Notes under the pieces: generated by a model | What the model saw: only the letters and a program-made list of their open reading frames with translations | Databases searched by the model: none | What the model was told of the DNA's origin: nothing | Program-made: the position numbers and the translations under genes | Part shown: positions 52,752 to 61,516 of the stretch, piece after piece | Numbering within the stretch: the first letter of the stretch is position 1 | How the letters are laid out: the number at the start of each line of letters is the position of its first letter | Assembly (NCBI RefSeq): GCF_003012745.1 | Contig: NZ_PXYK01000007.1 | Location: 1 to 64,000 of the forward strand | Origin: Kumtagia ephedrae | GTDB taxonomy: Bacteria; Pseudomonadota; Alphaproteobacteria; Rhizobiales; Rhizobiaceae | DNA: 64,000 nt | Direction of reading: 5' to 3'

Positions 52752-55157
52752 TCAGTCCCCGTAGGGAATCCAGATGTTCTTGACCTGTGTCGCGCGGCGC
52801 AGGAACGCCCTGCCGAAACCCTGGCTGCCGTCGCGCCAGTCGATGGCAGTCTGGTCGACCGCCCAGGTCGCCTTGAGATTGCCGCTCGAGCCCTTCTCCA
52901 CGAGTGCGGCGCCTTCCGGCGTGCCGACATACCAGAGCGCCGCCACCTCGTCGTGCTCGGCCAGCGTCTTCGCCAGCAGATCGCGCTCGCCGGTGACGAT
53001 GTTGACCACGCCGCCCGGCACGTCGCTGGTGTCGAGCACCTGGTAGAGGTCGGTGGCGACCAGCGGGTAGGCCTGCGACGGCACCACCACGCAGCGGTTG
53101 CCCATGGCGATCGCCGGCGCCACCAGCGACACCAGGCCAAGCAGCGGTGCCTCGTCGGGGCACAGGATGCCGATCGTGCCCCACGGCTCGTTCATGGCGA
53201 GAGTGACATGGCGGGCGCGGGTGGAATGCACCTGGCCGTCATATTTGTCGGCCTGCGCGGCGTAATAGGTGAGGCGCTGGATCGAGAGCCGCACCTCCTC
53301 GGCCGCGGCTTCCGCGCCCACGCCGGTCAGGCTGTCGATGCGGGCTGAAAACTCGGCGCTGCGCGCCTCCAGGTTCTCGGCGAGATAGAACAGCACCTGC
53401 GCGCGGTTGTGGCCGGAATTGCCGCTCCATCCCGTCGCCTTGTTCGCCGCTTCCACGGCGTTGCGGATGTCCTTGCGGTTGCCGAGCCCGGCCTGCGAGA
53501 CCAGCCGCCCGTCGGCGGCGCGCACAGCATAGCTGTAGCCGGAATCCGGCCGCGCCTGCTTGCCGCCGATATAGAGCTTTGCGGTGCGATCGAGCCGCAC
53601 GACGTCGTTCTCCGCCGCCTGGCCGGCGGCCGGCGCTGCGGAGAAGTCCGGCAGGGCAGCCGCGGCCGCAGCCTTGCGCACACGTTTGGCCGGCGTGGCA
53701 GCCAGATATTCGTAAAGCCCCTCGCGCCCGCCTTCGCGGCCGAAACCGCTCTCGCGATAGCCGCCGAAGCCGGCTGCGGCGTCGAACAGATTGGTGGAGT
53801 TTACCCACACCACGCCGCATTTTAGCTTCGCGGCGGCGTCGAGCGCCACGTTGATGTTCTCAGACCAGGCCGAGGCGGCGAGCCCGTAGCGCGAATTGTT
53901 GGCGAGCATCACCGCCTCTTCCGGCGTGCGGAAGGTCATGGAGACCAGCACCGGCCCGAAAATCTCCTCCTGGGCGAGACGCGAGGCCGGCGCCAGCGCC
54001 GTGAAGATGGTCGGCGGGAAGAAGAAGCCTTGCCCCGGCAGCGGCGCCGACGCCTGCCAGCATTCGCTGCCCTCGCGCCGGCCTTCCTCGACCAGCGCGC
54101 GGATGCGCTCCAGCTGCACCTCGGCGACGATGGCACCGATGTCGGTCGATTTGTCGAGCGGGTCGCCGACCCGCAGTTTTTCGGCACGCGCCTTGAGCTT
54201 CGCGAGGAAGCGGGCGGCAATCCCTTCCTGGACGATCAGCCGCGAGCCGGCGCAGCACACCTGCCCCTGGTTGAACCAGATCGCATCGACGATGCCCTCC
54301 ACCGCGCTGTCGAGGTCGGCGTCGTCGAAGACGATGAAGGGCGACTTGCCGCCGAGCTCCAGCGACAGCTTCTTACCCGTGCCGGCAGTCGCCTCGCGGA
54401 TGATGCGGCCGACCTCGGTCGAGCCGGTGAAGGCAACCTTGTCGACACCGCGATGGCCGGCCAGCGCCGCACCCGTCTCGCCGGCGCCGGTGACGATGTT
54501 GACGACGCCGGCGGGCAGGCCCGCCTCCCGGCAGATTTCCGCGAAGGCGAGCGCCGTCAGCGGCGTGAACTCGGCCGGCTTCAGCACCACGGTATTGCCG
54601 GCGGCGAGCGCCGGCGCCACCTTCCAGGCCAGCATCAGCAGCGGGAAGTTCCACGGGATGATCTGGCCGCAGACGCCGACGGGAGCCATGCCGGGAAACT
54701 CGGCCTCGATCAGTTCCGCCCAGCCGGCATGGTGGTAGAAATGGCGGACGACCAGCGGCACGTCGATGTCGCGGCTCTCGCGGATCGGCTTGCCGTTGTC
54801 CATGGTCTCCAGCACGGAGAAGAAGCGCTCGCGCTTCTGGATCAGCCTGGCGATGGCGTAGAGGTGGCGGGCGCGCACATGGCCCGGCAGGCCCGACCAG
54901 CCCGGGAGCGCCTTGCGTGCCGCGGCGACCGCCGCATCGACATCGGCCGTCGAGCCTTCGGCGCAGGCCGCGAGCACGGCGCCGGTCGCCGGGTTCAGCA
55001 CCTCGAAGCTGGCGCCGGCGGCCGGCGCGGTGAAGGCGCCGCCGATGAAATGGCCGAAGCCGTCGGCATGCGCGGCGAGCCACGCCTTGACCTCGGTGTT
55101 CTGTTCGGGCGCGACGCCGTAGTCCATGGTCTCAAGGATCTCGCTGACGGAGGGCAT
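52752..55157 (-). CDS. Two-domain aldehyde dehydrogenase, ALDH16 type
   Basis: An 801-aa fusion of two aldehyde dehydrogenase units. The first (residues about 35-480) is complete: IIPWNFPLLMLAWK, KLSLELGGKSPF with the Glu and NQGQVCCAGSR with the catalytic Cys. The second (about 510-800) keeps the fold signature (GTIGILCPDEAPLL, VVNIVTGERDLL) but lacks the catalytic Cys region. This matches the ALDH16 family, where the second unit is structural. It lies 11 bp after deoC, so it probably oxidises the aldehyde released by that aldolase, for example acetaldehyde. ATG at 55157 has a GAGGAG site. Confidence 0.9.
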   Translation of the reverse strand: MPSVSEILETMDYGVAPEQNTEVKAWLAAHADGFGHFIGGAFTAPAAGASFEVLNPATGAVLAACAEGSTADVDAAVAAARKALPGWSGLPGHVRARHLYAIARLIQKRERFFSVLETMDNGKPIRESRDIDVPLVVRHFYHHAGWAELIEAEFPGMAPVGVCGQIIPWNFPLLMLAWKVAPALAAGNTVVLKPAEFTPLTALAFAEICREAGLPAGVVNIVTGAGETGAALAGHRGVDKVAFTGSTEVGRIIREATAGTGKKLSLELGGKSPFIVFDDADLDSAVEGIVDAIWFNQGQVCCAGSRLIVQEGIAARFLAKLKARAEKLRVGDPLDKSTDIGAIVAEVQLERIRALVEEGRREGSECWQASAPLPGQGFFFPPTIFTALAPASRLAQEEIFGPVLVSMTFRTPEEAVMLANNSRYGLAASAWSENINVALDAAAKLKCGVVWVNSTNLFDAAAGFGGYRESGFGREGGREGLYEYLAATPAKRVRKAAAAAALPDFSAAPAAGQAAENDVVRLDRTAKLYIGGKQARPDSGYSYAVRAADGRLVSQAGLGNRKDIRNAVEAANKATGWSGNSGHNRAQVLFYLAENLEARSAEFSARIDSLTGVGAEAAAEEVRLSIQRLTYYAAQADKYDGQVHSTRARHVTLAMNEPWGTIGILCPDEAPLLGLVSLVAPAIAMGNRCVVVPSQAYPLVATDLYQVLDTSDVPGGVVNIVTGERDLLAKTLAEHDEVAALWYVGTPEGAALVEKGSSGNLKATWAVDQTAIDWRDGSQGFGRAFLRRATQVKNIWIPYGD

Positions 55158-55168
55158 GGCCGGTCTCC

Positions 55169-56140
55169 TCACGCCACGGCGTGGCGCATCGCCGCGGAAT
55201 AGCGGCCAGTGACGAAATGCTCGATCTGACGCTCGATGTCGCCGAGCAGCGAGCTGGCGCCGAAGCGGAACAGGTCCGGCTTCAGCCAGGCATTGCCCAG
55301 TTCCTCCTTCATCAGCGTCATCCAGATGAGCGCATCCTTGGCGGCGGAGATGCCGCCGGCCGGCTTGAAGCCGACCTTGACGCCGGTCTCCTCCTCATAG
55401 GCGCGGATGGCGCGGGTCATCACCAGGCCGACCGGCAGCACGGCGTTGACGCCTTCCTTGCCGGTCGAGGTTTTGATGAAGTCGGCGCCGGCCATCATGC
55501 AGACCATGGAGGCGCGCGCCACGTTGCGCAGCGTCTTCAGGTCGCCTGTCGCCAGGATTGTCTTGAGATGCGCCGGGCCGCAGGCCTCGCGCATCTGCCG
55601 CACCTCGTCGTAAAGCCCCTGCCAGTCCTGGTCGAACACCAGCGCCCGGTTGATGACGATGTCGATCTCGCCGGCGCCCTCCGCGACGCAGTAGCGGATT
55701 TCTTCCAGCCGCAGCTTCAGCGGCATCAGCCCGGCGGGAAAGCCGGTCGCCACCGAGGCCACCGGAATACCCGAGCCGTCCAGCGCCTTCACCGCCGTCG
55801 ACACCATGGTCGGGTAGACGCAGACCGCACCCGTCGTCACCGGTCCGGAAAGCCCGAGGGCCTCGACCAGGTCCTGCCGCAGCGCGTTGCGCGCCTTGGC
55901 GCAGAGGCGGCGCACCCGTTCCGGCGTATCGTCGCCCGACAGCGTGGTCAGGTCGATCAGACCGATGGCGCGCACCAGCCACGCCGCCTGCCATTCCTTC
56001 TTGACGCTGCGGCGCGGCGCCAACGTGGCGGCACGGCGCTCGATGGCGCTCAGATTGGCGCGCTGGCCCTCGACGAGGTCGAGGCGCAGCGGCATGCCTT
56101 CGTTCCTCGCCTGGGCAGACGCGAGATTGGCCGTGTCCAT
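55169..56140 (-). CDS. deoC: Deoxyribose-phosphate aldolase, long (DERA-like) type
   Basis: A 323-aa aldolase of the longer subgroup that includes human DERA. The catalytic residues are in AHLKTILATGDL, GADFIKTSTGKEGVNAV (Schiff-base Lys) and VGFKPAGGIS. It has about 60 extra N-terminal residues compared with the short DeoC in block 1. ATG at 56140 follows AAGGCGGTG; an in-frame GTG two codons upstream overlaps the tkt stop. Between tkt and ALDH16 in a tight operon. It yields glyceraldehyde 3-phosphate plus acetaldehyde if the substrate is deoxyribose 5-phosphate. Confidence 0.92.
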   Translation of the reverse strand: MDTANLASAQARNEGMPLRLDLVEGQRANLSAIERRAATLAPRRSVKKEWQAAWLVRAIGLIDLTTLSGDDTPERVRRLCAKARNALRQDLVEALGLSGPVTTGAVCVYPTMVSTAVKALDGSGIPVASVATGFPAGLMPLKLRLEEIRYCVAEGAGEIDIVINRALVFDQDWQGLYDEVRQMREACGPAHLKTILATGDLKTLRNVARASMVCMMAGADFIKTSTGKEGVNAVLPVGLVMTRAIRAYEEETGVKVGFKPAGGISAAKDALIWMTLMKEELGNAWLKPDLFRFGASSLLGDIERQIEHFVTGRYSAAMRHAVA

Positions 56141-56142
56141 GA

Positions 56143-58152
56143 TCACACCGCCTTCTTGAGCTTGGTGCTGGTGAGACGCAGGATCTGTTCGGAAATCGCC
56201 GAGGGCGTCAAGCCGAAATGCCCATAGACGACCGAGCCCGGCGCCGAGAAGCCGAAGGTAGAAATGCCGAAGATGTGATCCGAGCGCCCGGTGTAGCGTT
56301 CCCAGCCGAACGGCGACGCCGCCTCGATGGCGAAGCGCGGGGCATCTCCCAGCACCGCGGCCTGGTAGGCGCTATCCTGGCGGGCGAACACCTCCCAGCA
56401 GGGCATCGACACCACCGCCGCGTCGAGGCCGTGCTTGGCCAGCAGCTCGCGCGTCTCCAGCGCCAGGCTGACCTCCGAGCCGGAGGCGAGCAGCGTGAGG
56501 TCGCGCTCGGCGCCGCCGGCCAGCAGATAGGCGCCGCGCCGCGCCGGCATGCCTTCGGCCAAGGAGAGTCTGACCTGCGGCACCTTCTGGCGGGCCACCA
56601 CCATGACGCTCGGGCCCTGGCCGGCGACGGCGTCGTACCAGCATTCCAGTGCCTCGACGCTGTCCGCCGGCCGGTAGACCTTCAATCCGGGAATGGCGCG
56701 CAGCGACGCCAGATGCTCGATCGGCTGATGGGTCGGGCCGTCCTCGCCCACTCCGATCGAATCGTGGCTCATCAGGAAGATGGTGCGGATGCCCATCAGC
56801 GCCGCCAGCCGGATCGCCGGGCGGGCATAGTCGCTGAAGGTGAGATAGGTACCGGCGTAGGGCACGAAGCCGCCATGCAGGGCGATGCCGTTCAGCGCCG
56901 CCGCCATGCCGTGCTCGCGCACGCCGAAGCTGATATGCCGGCCGGCGAGGTCGCCCGGCGTCAGCGGCGGCATGCCGTCCGGCCGCGACAGCACGCTGGA
57001 GGTGAGGTCGGCGGAGCCGCCGACGAGTTCCGGCATGACGGAAGCGAGCACGCCGGTGGCAAGCTGGCTGCCCTGGCGCACCGGCACGGCGGCCGGCTTC
57101 GCCACCTGCGCGGCGATCGCCGCCTGCACGGCCGGCTCCACCGCGGCATCCAGCCTGCCCTCGATCCGCCGCGAGAAGGCGGCGCGGCGCGCCGGCTCCG
57201 TCGCTTCGAGCCGTCGCTGCCATGCGGCGCGCTCGACCCCGCCGCGCCGCCCGGCTGCCTTCCAGGCGACCGCGATGGCCTCGGGAATCTCGAACGGCGA
57301 ATGGTGCCAGTTCAGCGCCTTGCGCATCGCCTCGACCTCGCCGGCGCCGAGGGGCGAGCCGTGCGCGGCGGAAAGCCCCTGCTTGGTCGGCGCGCCGAAA
57401 CCGATCCTGGTGCGCGCCGCGATCAGCGTCGGCCTGTCCGACGCCCTGGCATAGGTGAACGCGCGGTCGATGGCCTCGGCATCGTGACCGTCGACGCCGA
57501 TCGTCGCCCAGCCCGACGCCTCGAAACGTTTGCGCTGGTCGTCGGACGTGCTGACCGAGGTCGGCCCGTCGATCGTCGTGCTGTTGTCGTCGAAAACCAG
57601 CGTCAGTTTAGACAGGCCGAGATGACCGGCGAGCGAGATCGCCTCCTGGCTGACGCCCTCCATCAGGCAGCCGTCGCCGCAGAACACCCAGGTGCGGTGG
57701 TCGACGAGGTCTGCGCAAAACTCTGCCGCCAGCATGCGCTCGGCCAGCGCCATGCCGACCGCGGTAGCCACGCCCTGCCCCAGCGGCCCGGTGGTCGTCT
57801 CGATCCCGGCAAAATGGCCGTATTCGGGATGGCCGGCGGCCAGCGCGCCAGCCTTGCGGAAATTGCGCAGCTCCTCCAGCGGCACGTCGGCATAGCCGGT
57901 GAGATGCAGCAGCCCGTAGAGCAGCATCGAACCATGGCCGTTCGACAGCACGAAGCGGTCGCGGTCCGGCCATTTCGGCTCTGACGCGTCGAATTTTAGG
58001 TGCCGGGTGAACAGCACCGTCGCCAGATCGGCCATGCCGAGCGGCATGCCGGGATGGCCGGTGCCGGCCCGCTCGACCGCGTCGGCGGCCAGAAAGCGCA
58101 GTGCCGTCGCCAGCGGTGCGATTTCGTCCAGAGGAATATGCGTGTCGTTCAC
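56143..58152 (-). CDS. tkt: Transketolase
   Basis: A 669-aa thiamine-diphosphate enzyme that moves two-carbon units between sugar phosphates. GTGHPGMPLGMADLA, the ThDP/Mg motif GDGCLMEGVSQEAISLAGHL, the catalytic Glu in FGVREHGMAA, and SHDSIGVGEDGPTHQP are all present. GTG at 58152 is chosen because AGGAG lies eight bases upstream; in-frame starts further up would add an unrelated tail. First gene of tkt-deoC-ALDH16-xylB. A catabolic paralog is more likely than the housekeeping enzyme, given the operon. Confidence 0.93.
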   Translation of the reverse strand: MNDTHIPLDEIAPLATALRFLAADAVERAGTGHPGMPLGMADLATVLFTRHLKFDASEPKWPDRDRFVLSNGHGSMLLYGLLHLTGYADVPLEELRNFRKAGALAAGHPEYGHFAGIETTTGPLGQGVATAVGMALAERMLAAEFCADLVDHRTWVFCGDGCLMEGVSQEAISLAGHLGLSKLTLVFDDNSTTIDGPTSVSTSDDQRKRFEASGWATIGVDGHDAEAIDRAFTYARASDRPTLIAARTRIGFGAPTKQGLSAAHGSPLGAGEVEAMRKALNWHHSPFEIPEAIAVAWKAAGRRGGVERAAWQRRLEATEPARRAAFSRRIEGRLDAAVEPAVQAAIAAQVAKPAAVPVRQGSQLATGVLASVMPELVGGSADLTSSVLSRPDGMPPLTPGDLAGRHISFGVREHGMAAALNGIALHGGFVPYAGTYLTFSDYARPAIRLAALMGIRTIFLMSHDSIGVGEDGPTHQPIEHLASLRAIPGLKVYRPADSVEALECWYDAVAGQGPSVMVVARQKVPQVRLSLAEGMPARRGAYLLAGGAERDLTLLASGSEVSLALETRELLAKHGLDAAVVSMPCWEVFARQDSAYQAAVLGDAPRFAIEAASPFGWERYTGRSDHIFGISTFGFSAPGSVVYGHFGLTPSAISEQILRLTSTKLKKAV

Positions 58153-58201
58153 TCTATGCGCTCCTGCTCCGACCATTCCGTCGATAGAGCAATGGCACCT
58201 T

Positions 58202-58219
58202 TGTAGCAATTCCTTGCTA
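58202..58219. promoter_or_regulatory. Split palindrome upstream of tkt
   Basis: TAGCAA-TTCC-TTGCTA (58204-58219), preceded by TG, lies 50 bp upstream of the tkt start. The half TGTAGCAA equals one half of the RpiR-type site at 27905, but the halves are spaced wider. It may be the SorC operator, or a variant RpiR site. Confidence 0.4.
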
Positions 58220-58239
58220 AAAAGAAATTTCTTTCTCAT

Positions 58240-58483
58240 TCATTTCGTGGAGTACCGGAGGCCCGCCTCCCAAGCCATCAGTCGTCACCACTGGCAGACT
58301 TGGTCGACCGCGAGCGTGCAGTTTCCGCCGCGGATACGGTTCGCAATTCCCGACCCTATTTCCGACAATTTCAGGAACAATTTTCCAAAGGCTGCCGACA
58401 AACTGCAGGTCCGTCTCTCTGCCAAGCGCGCGATTGGCATTATTTTTGGCATCCTCAGGCAACACCTTCTTCCGGAGACATCC
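58240..58483. other. Upstream region of cysP
   Basis: Together with the tkt upstream sequence, about 330 bases (58153-58483) separate the divergent tkt and cysP starts. Apart from the split palindrome no operator or hairpin was recognised. The cysP promoter must lie here; the ribosome site TCCGGAGACATCC is clear. Confidence 0.4.
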
Positions 58484-59482
58484 ATGAAACGCCTATTGCT
58501 CCTCGGCGCCGCCCTAGCCTTGCTCGCCGGCCCGGCCAGCGCGCAATCGGCGGACAAGATCCTCAACGCCTCCTACGACGTGGCACGCGAGCTGTTCGAG
58601 GACGTCAATGCCGCCTTCGTGCCGAAATACAAGGCCGACACCGGCAAGGACGTCACCGTCGACCAGTCGCACGCCGGCACCTCCAAGCAGGCGCGCGCCA
58701 TCGTCGAGGGTCTGGAGGCCGACGTCGTCACCTTCAACCAGGTCACCGACATCGACTTCCTGGTCAAGAACGGTTTTGTCTCCGACGATTGGCAGGGCGA
58801 TTTCGCCAGCAACGCCTCGCCCTTCTATTCGCTGCCGTCCTTCCTGGTGCGCGCCGGCAACCCGAAGAACGTCAAGGACTGGAGCGACCTCGTGCGCGAC
58901 GACGTACAGGTGATCTTCCCCAACCCGAAGACCTCCGGCAACGCCCGCTACACCTATCTCGCCGCCACCGCCTACGCCCGCGAGGCCTTCAACGGCGATG
59001 AGGCCAAGGTGAAGGAATTTGTCACGAAACTCTTCGACAACGTGCCGGTGTTCGACACCGGCGGCCGCGCCGCCACCACCACCTTCGTCGAGCGCGAGAT
59101 CGGCGACGTGCTGATCACCTTCGAATCCGAGACCACCGGCATCCGCAAGGAGTTCGGCGAGGACAAGTTCGAGACGGTCACGCCCTCGGTCAGTCTGCTC
59201 GCCGAGTTCCCGGTCGCCATCGTCGACAAGGTGGTCGACAAGCGCGGCTCGCGCGACCTGGCGAAGGCCTATCTCGACTTCCTTTATACGCCCGAGGGCC
59301 AGAAGATCGCCGCCGAGAACGGCAACCGCGTGCGTGACGAGACGGTGGCGGCGGAGTTCAAGGCGACATTCCCGGAAGTCCGACTGGTGACCGTCGAGGA
59401 CGTGTTCGGCGGCTGGTCGAAGGTCCAGGAGGAGCATTTCGCTTCCGGCGGCCTGCTCGACCAGATCTACGGCGAGCGTTGA
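58484..59482 (+). CDS. cysP: Sulfate/thiosulfate-binding periplasmic protein
   Basis: A 332-aa binding protein with signal peptide MKRLLLLGAALALLAGPASA, cut before QSADK. Ligand-binding segments of the Sbp/CysP family are seen: LNASYDVARELFEDVN, VDQSHAGTSKQARAIVEGL, VTFNQVTDIDFL, and FPNPKTSGNARYTYLAA. It feeds sulfate (or thiosulfate) to CysT-CysW-CysA. The ATG at 58484 has the GGAGA site; the long open frame before it is not coding. A terminator follows, so it is likely expressed above the downstream genes. The symbol sbp would be equally valid. Confidence 0.93.
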   Translation: MKRLLLLGAALALLAGPASAQSADKILNASYDVARELFEDVNAAFVPKYKADTGKDVTVDQSHAGTSKQARAIVEGLEADVVTFNQVTDIDFLVKNGFVSDDWQGDFASNASPFYSLPSFLVRAGNPKNVKDWSDLVRDDVQVIFPNPKTSGNARYTYLAATAYAREAFNGDEAKVKEFVTKLFDNVPVFDTGGRAATTTFVEREIGDVLITFESETTGIRKEFGEDKFETVTPSVSLLAEFPVAIVDKVVDKRGSRDLAKAYLDFLYTPEGQKIAAENGNRVRDETVAAEFKATFPEVRLVTVEDVFGGWSKVQEEHFASGGLLDQIYGER

Positions 59483-59508
59483 CCTGACGTGTCGTTTCGG
59501 CTTGATGG

Positions 59509-59538
59509 CCGGCGGGCCTTCTGGGCCCGCCGGTTTTT
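59509..59538 (+). terminator. Intrinsic terminator after cysP
   Basis: 10-bp perfect stem CCGGCGGGCC/GGCCCGCCGG with a 5-base loop (TTCTG) followed by TTTTT. It lies 26 bp after the cysP stop, so transcripts reaching cysT must read through it, or cysT has its own promoter in the following 267 bp. Confidence 0.88.
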
Positions 59539-59580
59539 CCGTTTTCACGCTTCAGCTTCTGTGATGCCACCGCTCTACTT

Positions 59581-59739
59581 TGCCCCCCTCTGTCCTGCCG
59601 GACATCTCCCCCACAAGGGGGGAGATTGGCCGGCCGCCTTCGCAGCGCCCGTTCTGCAACGCTGGAGATTGGCGGAGGCCGCATTGAAGGCCAATCTCCC
59701 CCCTTGTGGGGGAGATGTCCGGCAGGACAGAGGGGGGCA
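59581..59739. repeat. Large palindromic intergenic repeat
   Basis: Two perfectly complementary 49-bp arms (59581-59629 and 59691-59739; arm begins TGCCCCCCTCTGTCCTGCCG) flank a 61-base centre. Palindromes with this wording (CTCCCCCACAAGGGGG) are dispersed in Mesorhizobium-like genomes. There is no open frame, so it is a non-coding element, possibly MITE- or RIME-like. It sits inside the cys operon between cysP and cysT. Confidence 0.85.
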
Positions 59740-59805
59740 ACGTAGGGCACTGGCTCATTCTATATCTATGCCCGCGCGGCAGGCTCCGCTCGCGAGCATC
59801 CAGAC

Positions 59806-60630
59806 ATGACCCGCCGCCGCGTCCTCCCCGGCCTGCCGCTGTCGCTCGGCATCACGCTCTTCTATGTCGGGCTGATCGTGGTGCTGCCGCTTGGCGCTCT
59901 GGTATTTCACGCCGCCAGCCTTGGCCCCGAGGACTACTGGCGGGTCGTGTCGTCGGCACGCGCGGTCGCCAGCTATCGAGTCACCGTCTTGTCGGCGCTC
60001 GCCGCCACCGCCTTCAACCTCGTCTTCGGCCTGGCGCTGGCCTGGGTGCTCGTGCGCTACCAGTTTCCGGGCAAGCGGCTGGTCGATGCCATCGTCGACC
60101 TGCCCTTCGCGCTGCCGACCGCCGTTGCCGGCATCGCGTTGACCGCGCTGTTCGCCCCGAACGGCTGGTTCGGCTCGGTGCTCGCCGAGACCGGCGTCAA
60201 GGTCGCCTACACGCCGCTCGGCATCATGATCGCCATGTCCTTCACCAGCCTGCCCTTCATCGTGCGCACGGTGCAGCCGGTGCTCGAAGACCTCGACCCG
60301 ACGCTGGAGGAGGCCGCGCAGACGCTCGGCGGCTCCGACCGCTCGATTTTCCTGCGCGTGATCCTGCCGCTGCTGATGCCCGCTTTGCTCGCCGGCCTGT
60401 CGCTCTCCTTCGCCCGCAGCCTCGGCGAATTCGGCGCCGTCATCTTCATCGCCGGTAACCAGCCGATGTCGACGGAGATCACCGCGCTGCTCACCTTCAT
60501 CCGGCTGGAGGAATACGACTACCAGGCGGCGGCGGCGATCGCCTCGGTGCTGCTGATCACCGCCTTCGTCATGCTGGCCTTCACCAACCTCCTGCAGGCG
60601 CGCGCCCTGCGCCACACGGCGAGGAGCTGA
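59806..60630 (+). CDS. cysT: Sulfate ABC transporter permease CysT (CysU)
   Basis: A 274-aa inner-membrane permease with six segments. The coupling loop EEAAQTLGGSDRSIFLRVILPLLMP is at residues about 165-190, followed by the hallmark SFARSLGEFGAVIFIAGN. The N-terminal helix is ITLFYVGLIVVLPLGALVF. Followed after one base by cysW. Confidence 0.94.
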   Translation: MTRRRVLPGLPLSLGITLFYVGLIVVLPLGALVFHAASLGPEDYWRVVSSARAVASYRVTVLSALAATAFNLVFGLALAWVLVRYQFPGKRLVDAIVDLPFALPTAVAGIALTALFAPNGWFGSVLAETGVKVAYTPLGIMIAMSFTSLPFIVRTVQPVLEDLDPTLEEAAQTLGGSDRSIFLRVILPLLMPALLAGLSLSFARSLGEFGAVIFIAGNQPMSTEITALLTFIRLEEYDYQAAAAIASVLLITAFVMLAFTNLLQARALRHTARS

Positions 60631-60631
60631 C

Positions 60632-61516
60632 ATGCAGCGAGGAAAGCGCCCGCCCCGCGTCGGCGACAACCCGGCGATCCGGCGCACGCTCATCGCCTTC
60701 GTGCTCGTCCTCGGCGCCCTGCTCGTCCTGGCGCCGCTCGTCGTCATCTTCACCCAGGCCTTTTCGCTCGGCCCAGCCGGCTTCGCCCGCACGATCGGCC
60801 ATCCCGACACCCGCCACGCCATCATGCTTACCGTCGTGACGGCGCTGATAGCCGTGCCGGTCAACACCGTCTTCGGCATCGCCGCCGCTTGGGCGATCAC
60901 CAAATTCGACTTCTGGGGCCGCCGCTTCCTGCTGGTGGTGATCGAAATCCCATTCTCGGTCTCGCCCATCGTTGCCGGTGTCGCCTATCTGTTCGTCTAC
61001 GGCCTGCAGGGCGTATTCGGCCCGATGCTGGACTCCGCCGGCATCAAGATCCTGTTCGCGCTGCCCGGCATCGTGCTCGCCTCCATGTTCGTCACCGCCC
61101 CCTTCGTGGTGCGCGAACTGGTGCCGCTGATGCAGGCGCAGGGCCGCGACCTGGAAGAGGCCGCCACCTCGCTCGGCGCGTCGGGCTGGCGCACCTTCTT
61201 CTCGGTCACGCTGCCCAACATCCGCTGGGCGCTGCTTTACGGCGTGGTGCTGTGCAACGCTCGCGTCATGGGCGAGTTCGGCGCGGTCTCGGTCGTCTCC
61301 GGCAATATCCGCGGCCAGACCAACACGCTGCCGCTGCATGTCGAACTGCTCTACCACGACTACCAGACGGTCGGCGCGTTCGCCGCCGCCGCCATCCTCA
61401 CCGTGCTCGCCATCGTCACCATAGCCGCCAAAGTGCTGCTGGAGCGCCAGGGCGCCGGTCGCGCCAGCCGCCCGGCGCTCGCCGCGCCGACCGCCGCTCC
61501 GGGGAATGCGAAATGA
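60632..61516 (+). CDS. cysW: Sulfate ABC transporter permease CysW
   Basis: A 294-aa permease paired with CysT. The coupling loop is EEAATSLGASGWRTFFSVTLPNIRW, followed by CNARVMGEFGAVSVVSGNIRG, which is a CysW-specific version of the sulfate permease motif (GQTNTLPLHVELLYHDY). The C-terminal end overlaps the cysA start by 4 bp (ATGA). Confidence 0.95.
   Translation: MQRGKRPPRVGDNPAIRRTLIAFVLVLGALLVLAPLVVIFTQAFSLGPAGFARTIGHPDTRHAIMLTVVTALIAVPVNTVFGIAAAWAITKFDFWGRRFLLVVIEIPFSVSPIVAGVAYLFVYGLQGVFGPMLDSAGIKILFALPGIVLASMFVTAPFVVRELVPLMQAQGRDLEEAATSLGASGWRTFFSVTLPNIRWALLYGVVLCNARVMGEFGAVSVVSGNIRGQTNTLPLHVELLYHDYQTVGAFAAAAILTVLAIVTIAAKVLLERQGAGRASRPALAAPTAAPGNAK

Noticed and set aside
58202-58219. 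Counting the split palindrome before tkt as a ninth RpiR site
   Set aside because: Only one half matches; the spacing is four bases wider and a SorC regulator is the nearer candidate.
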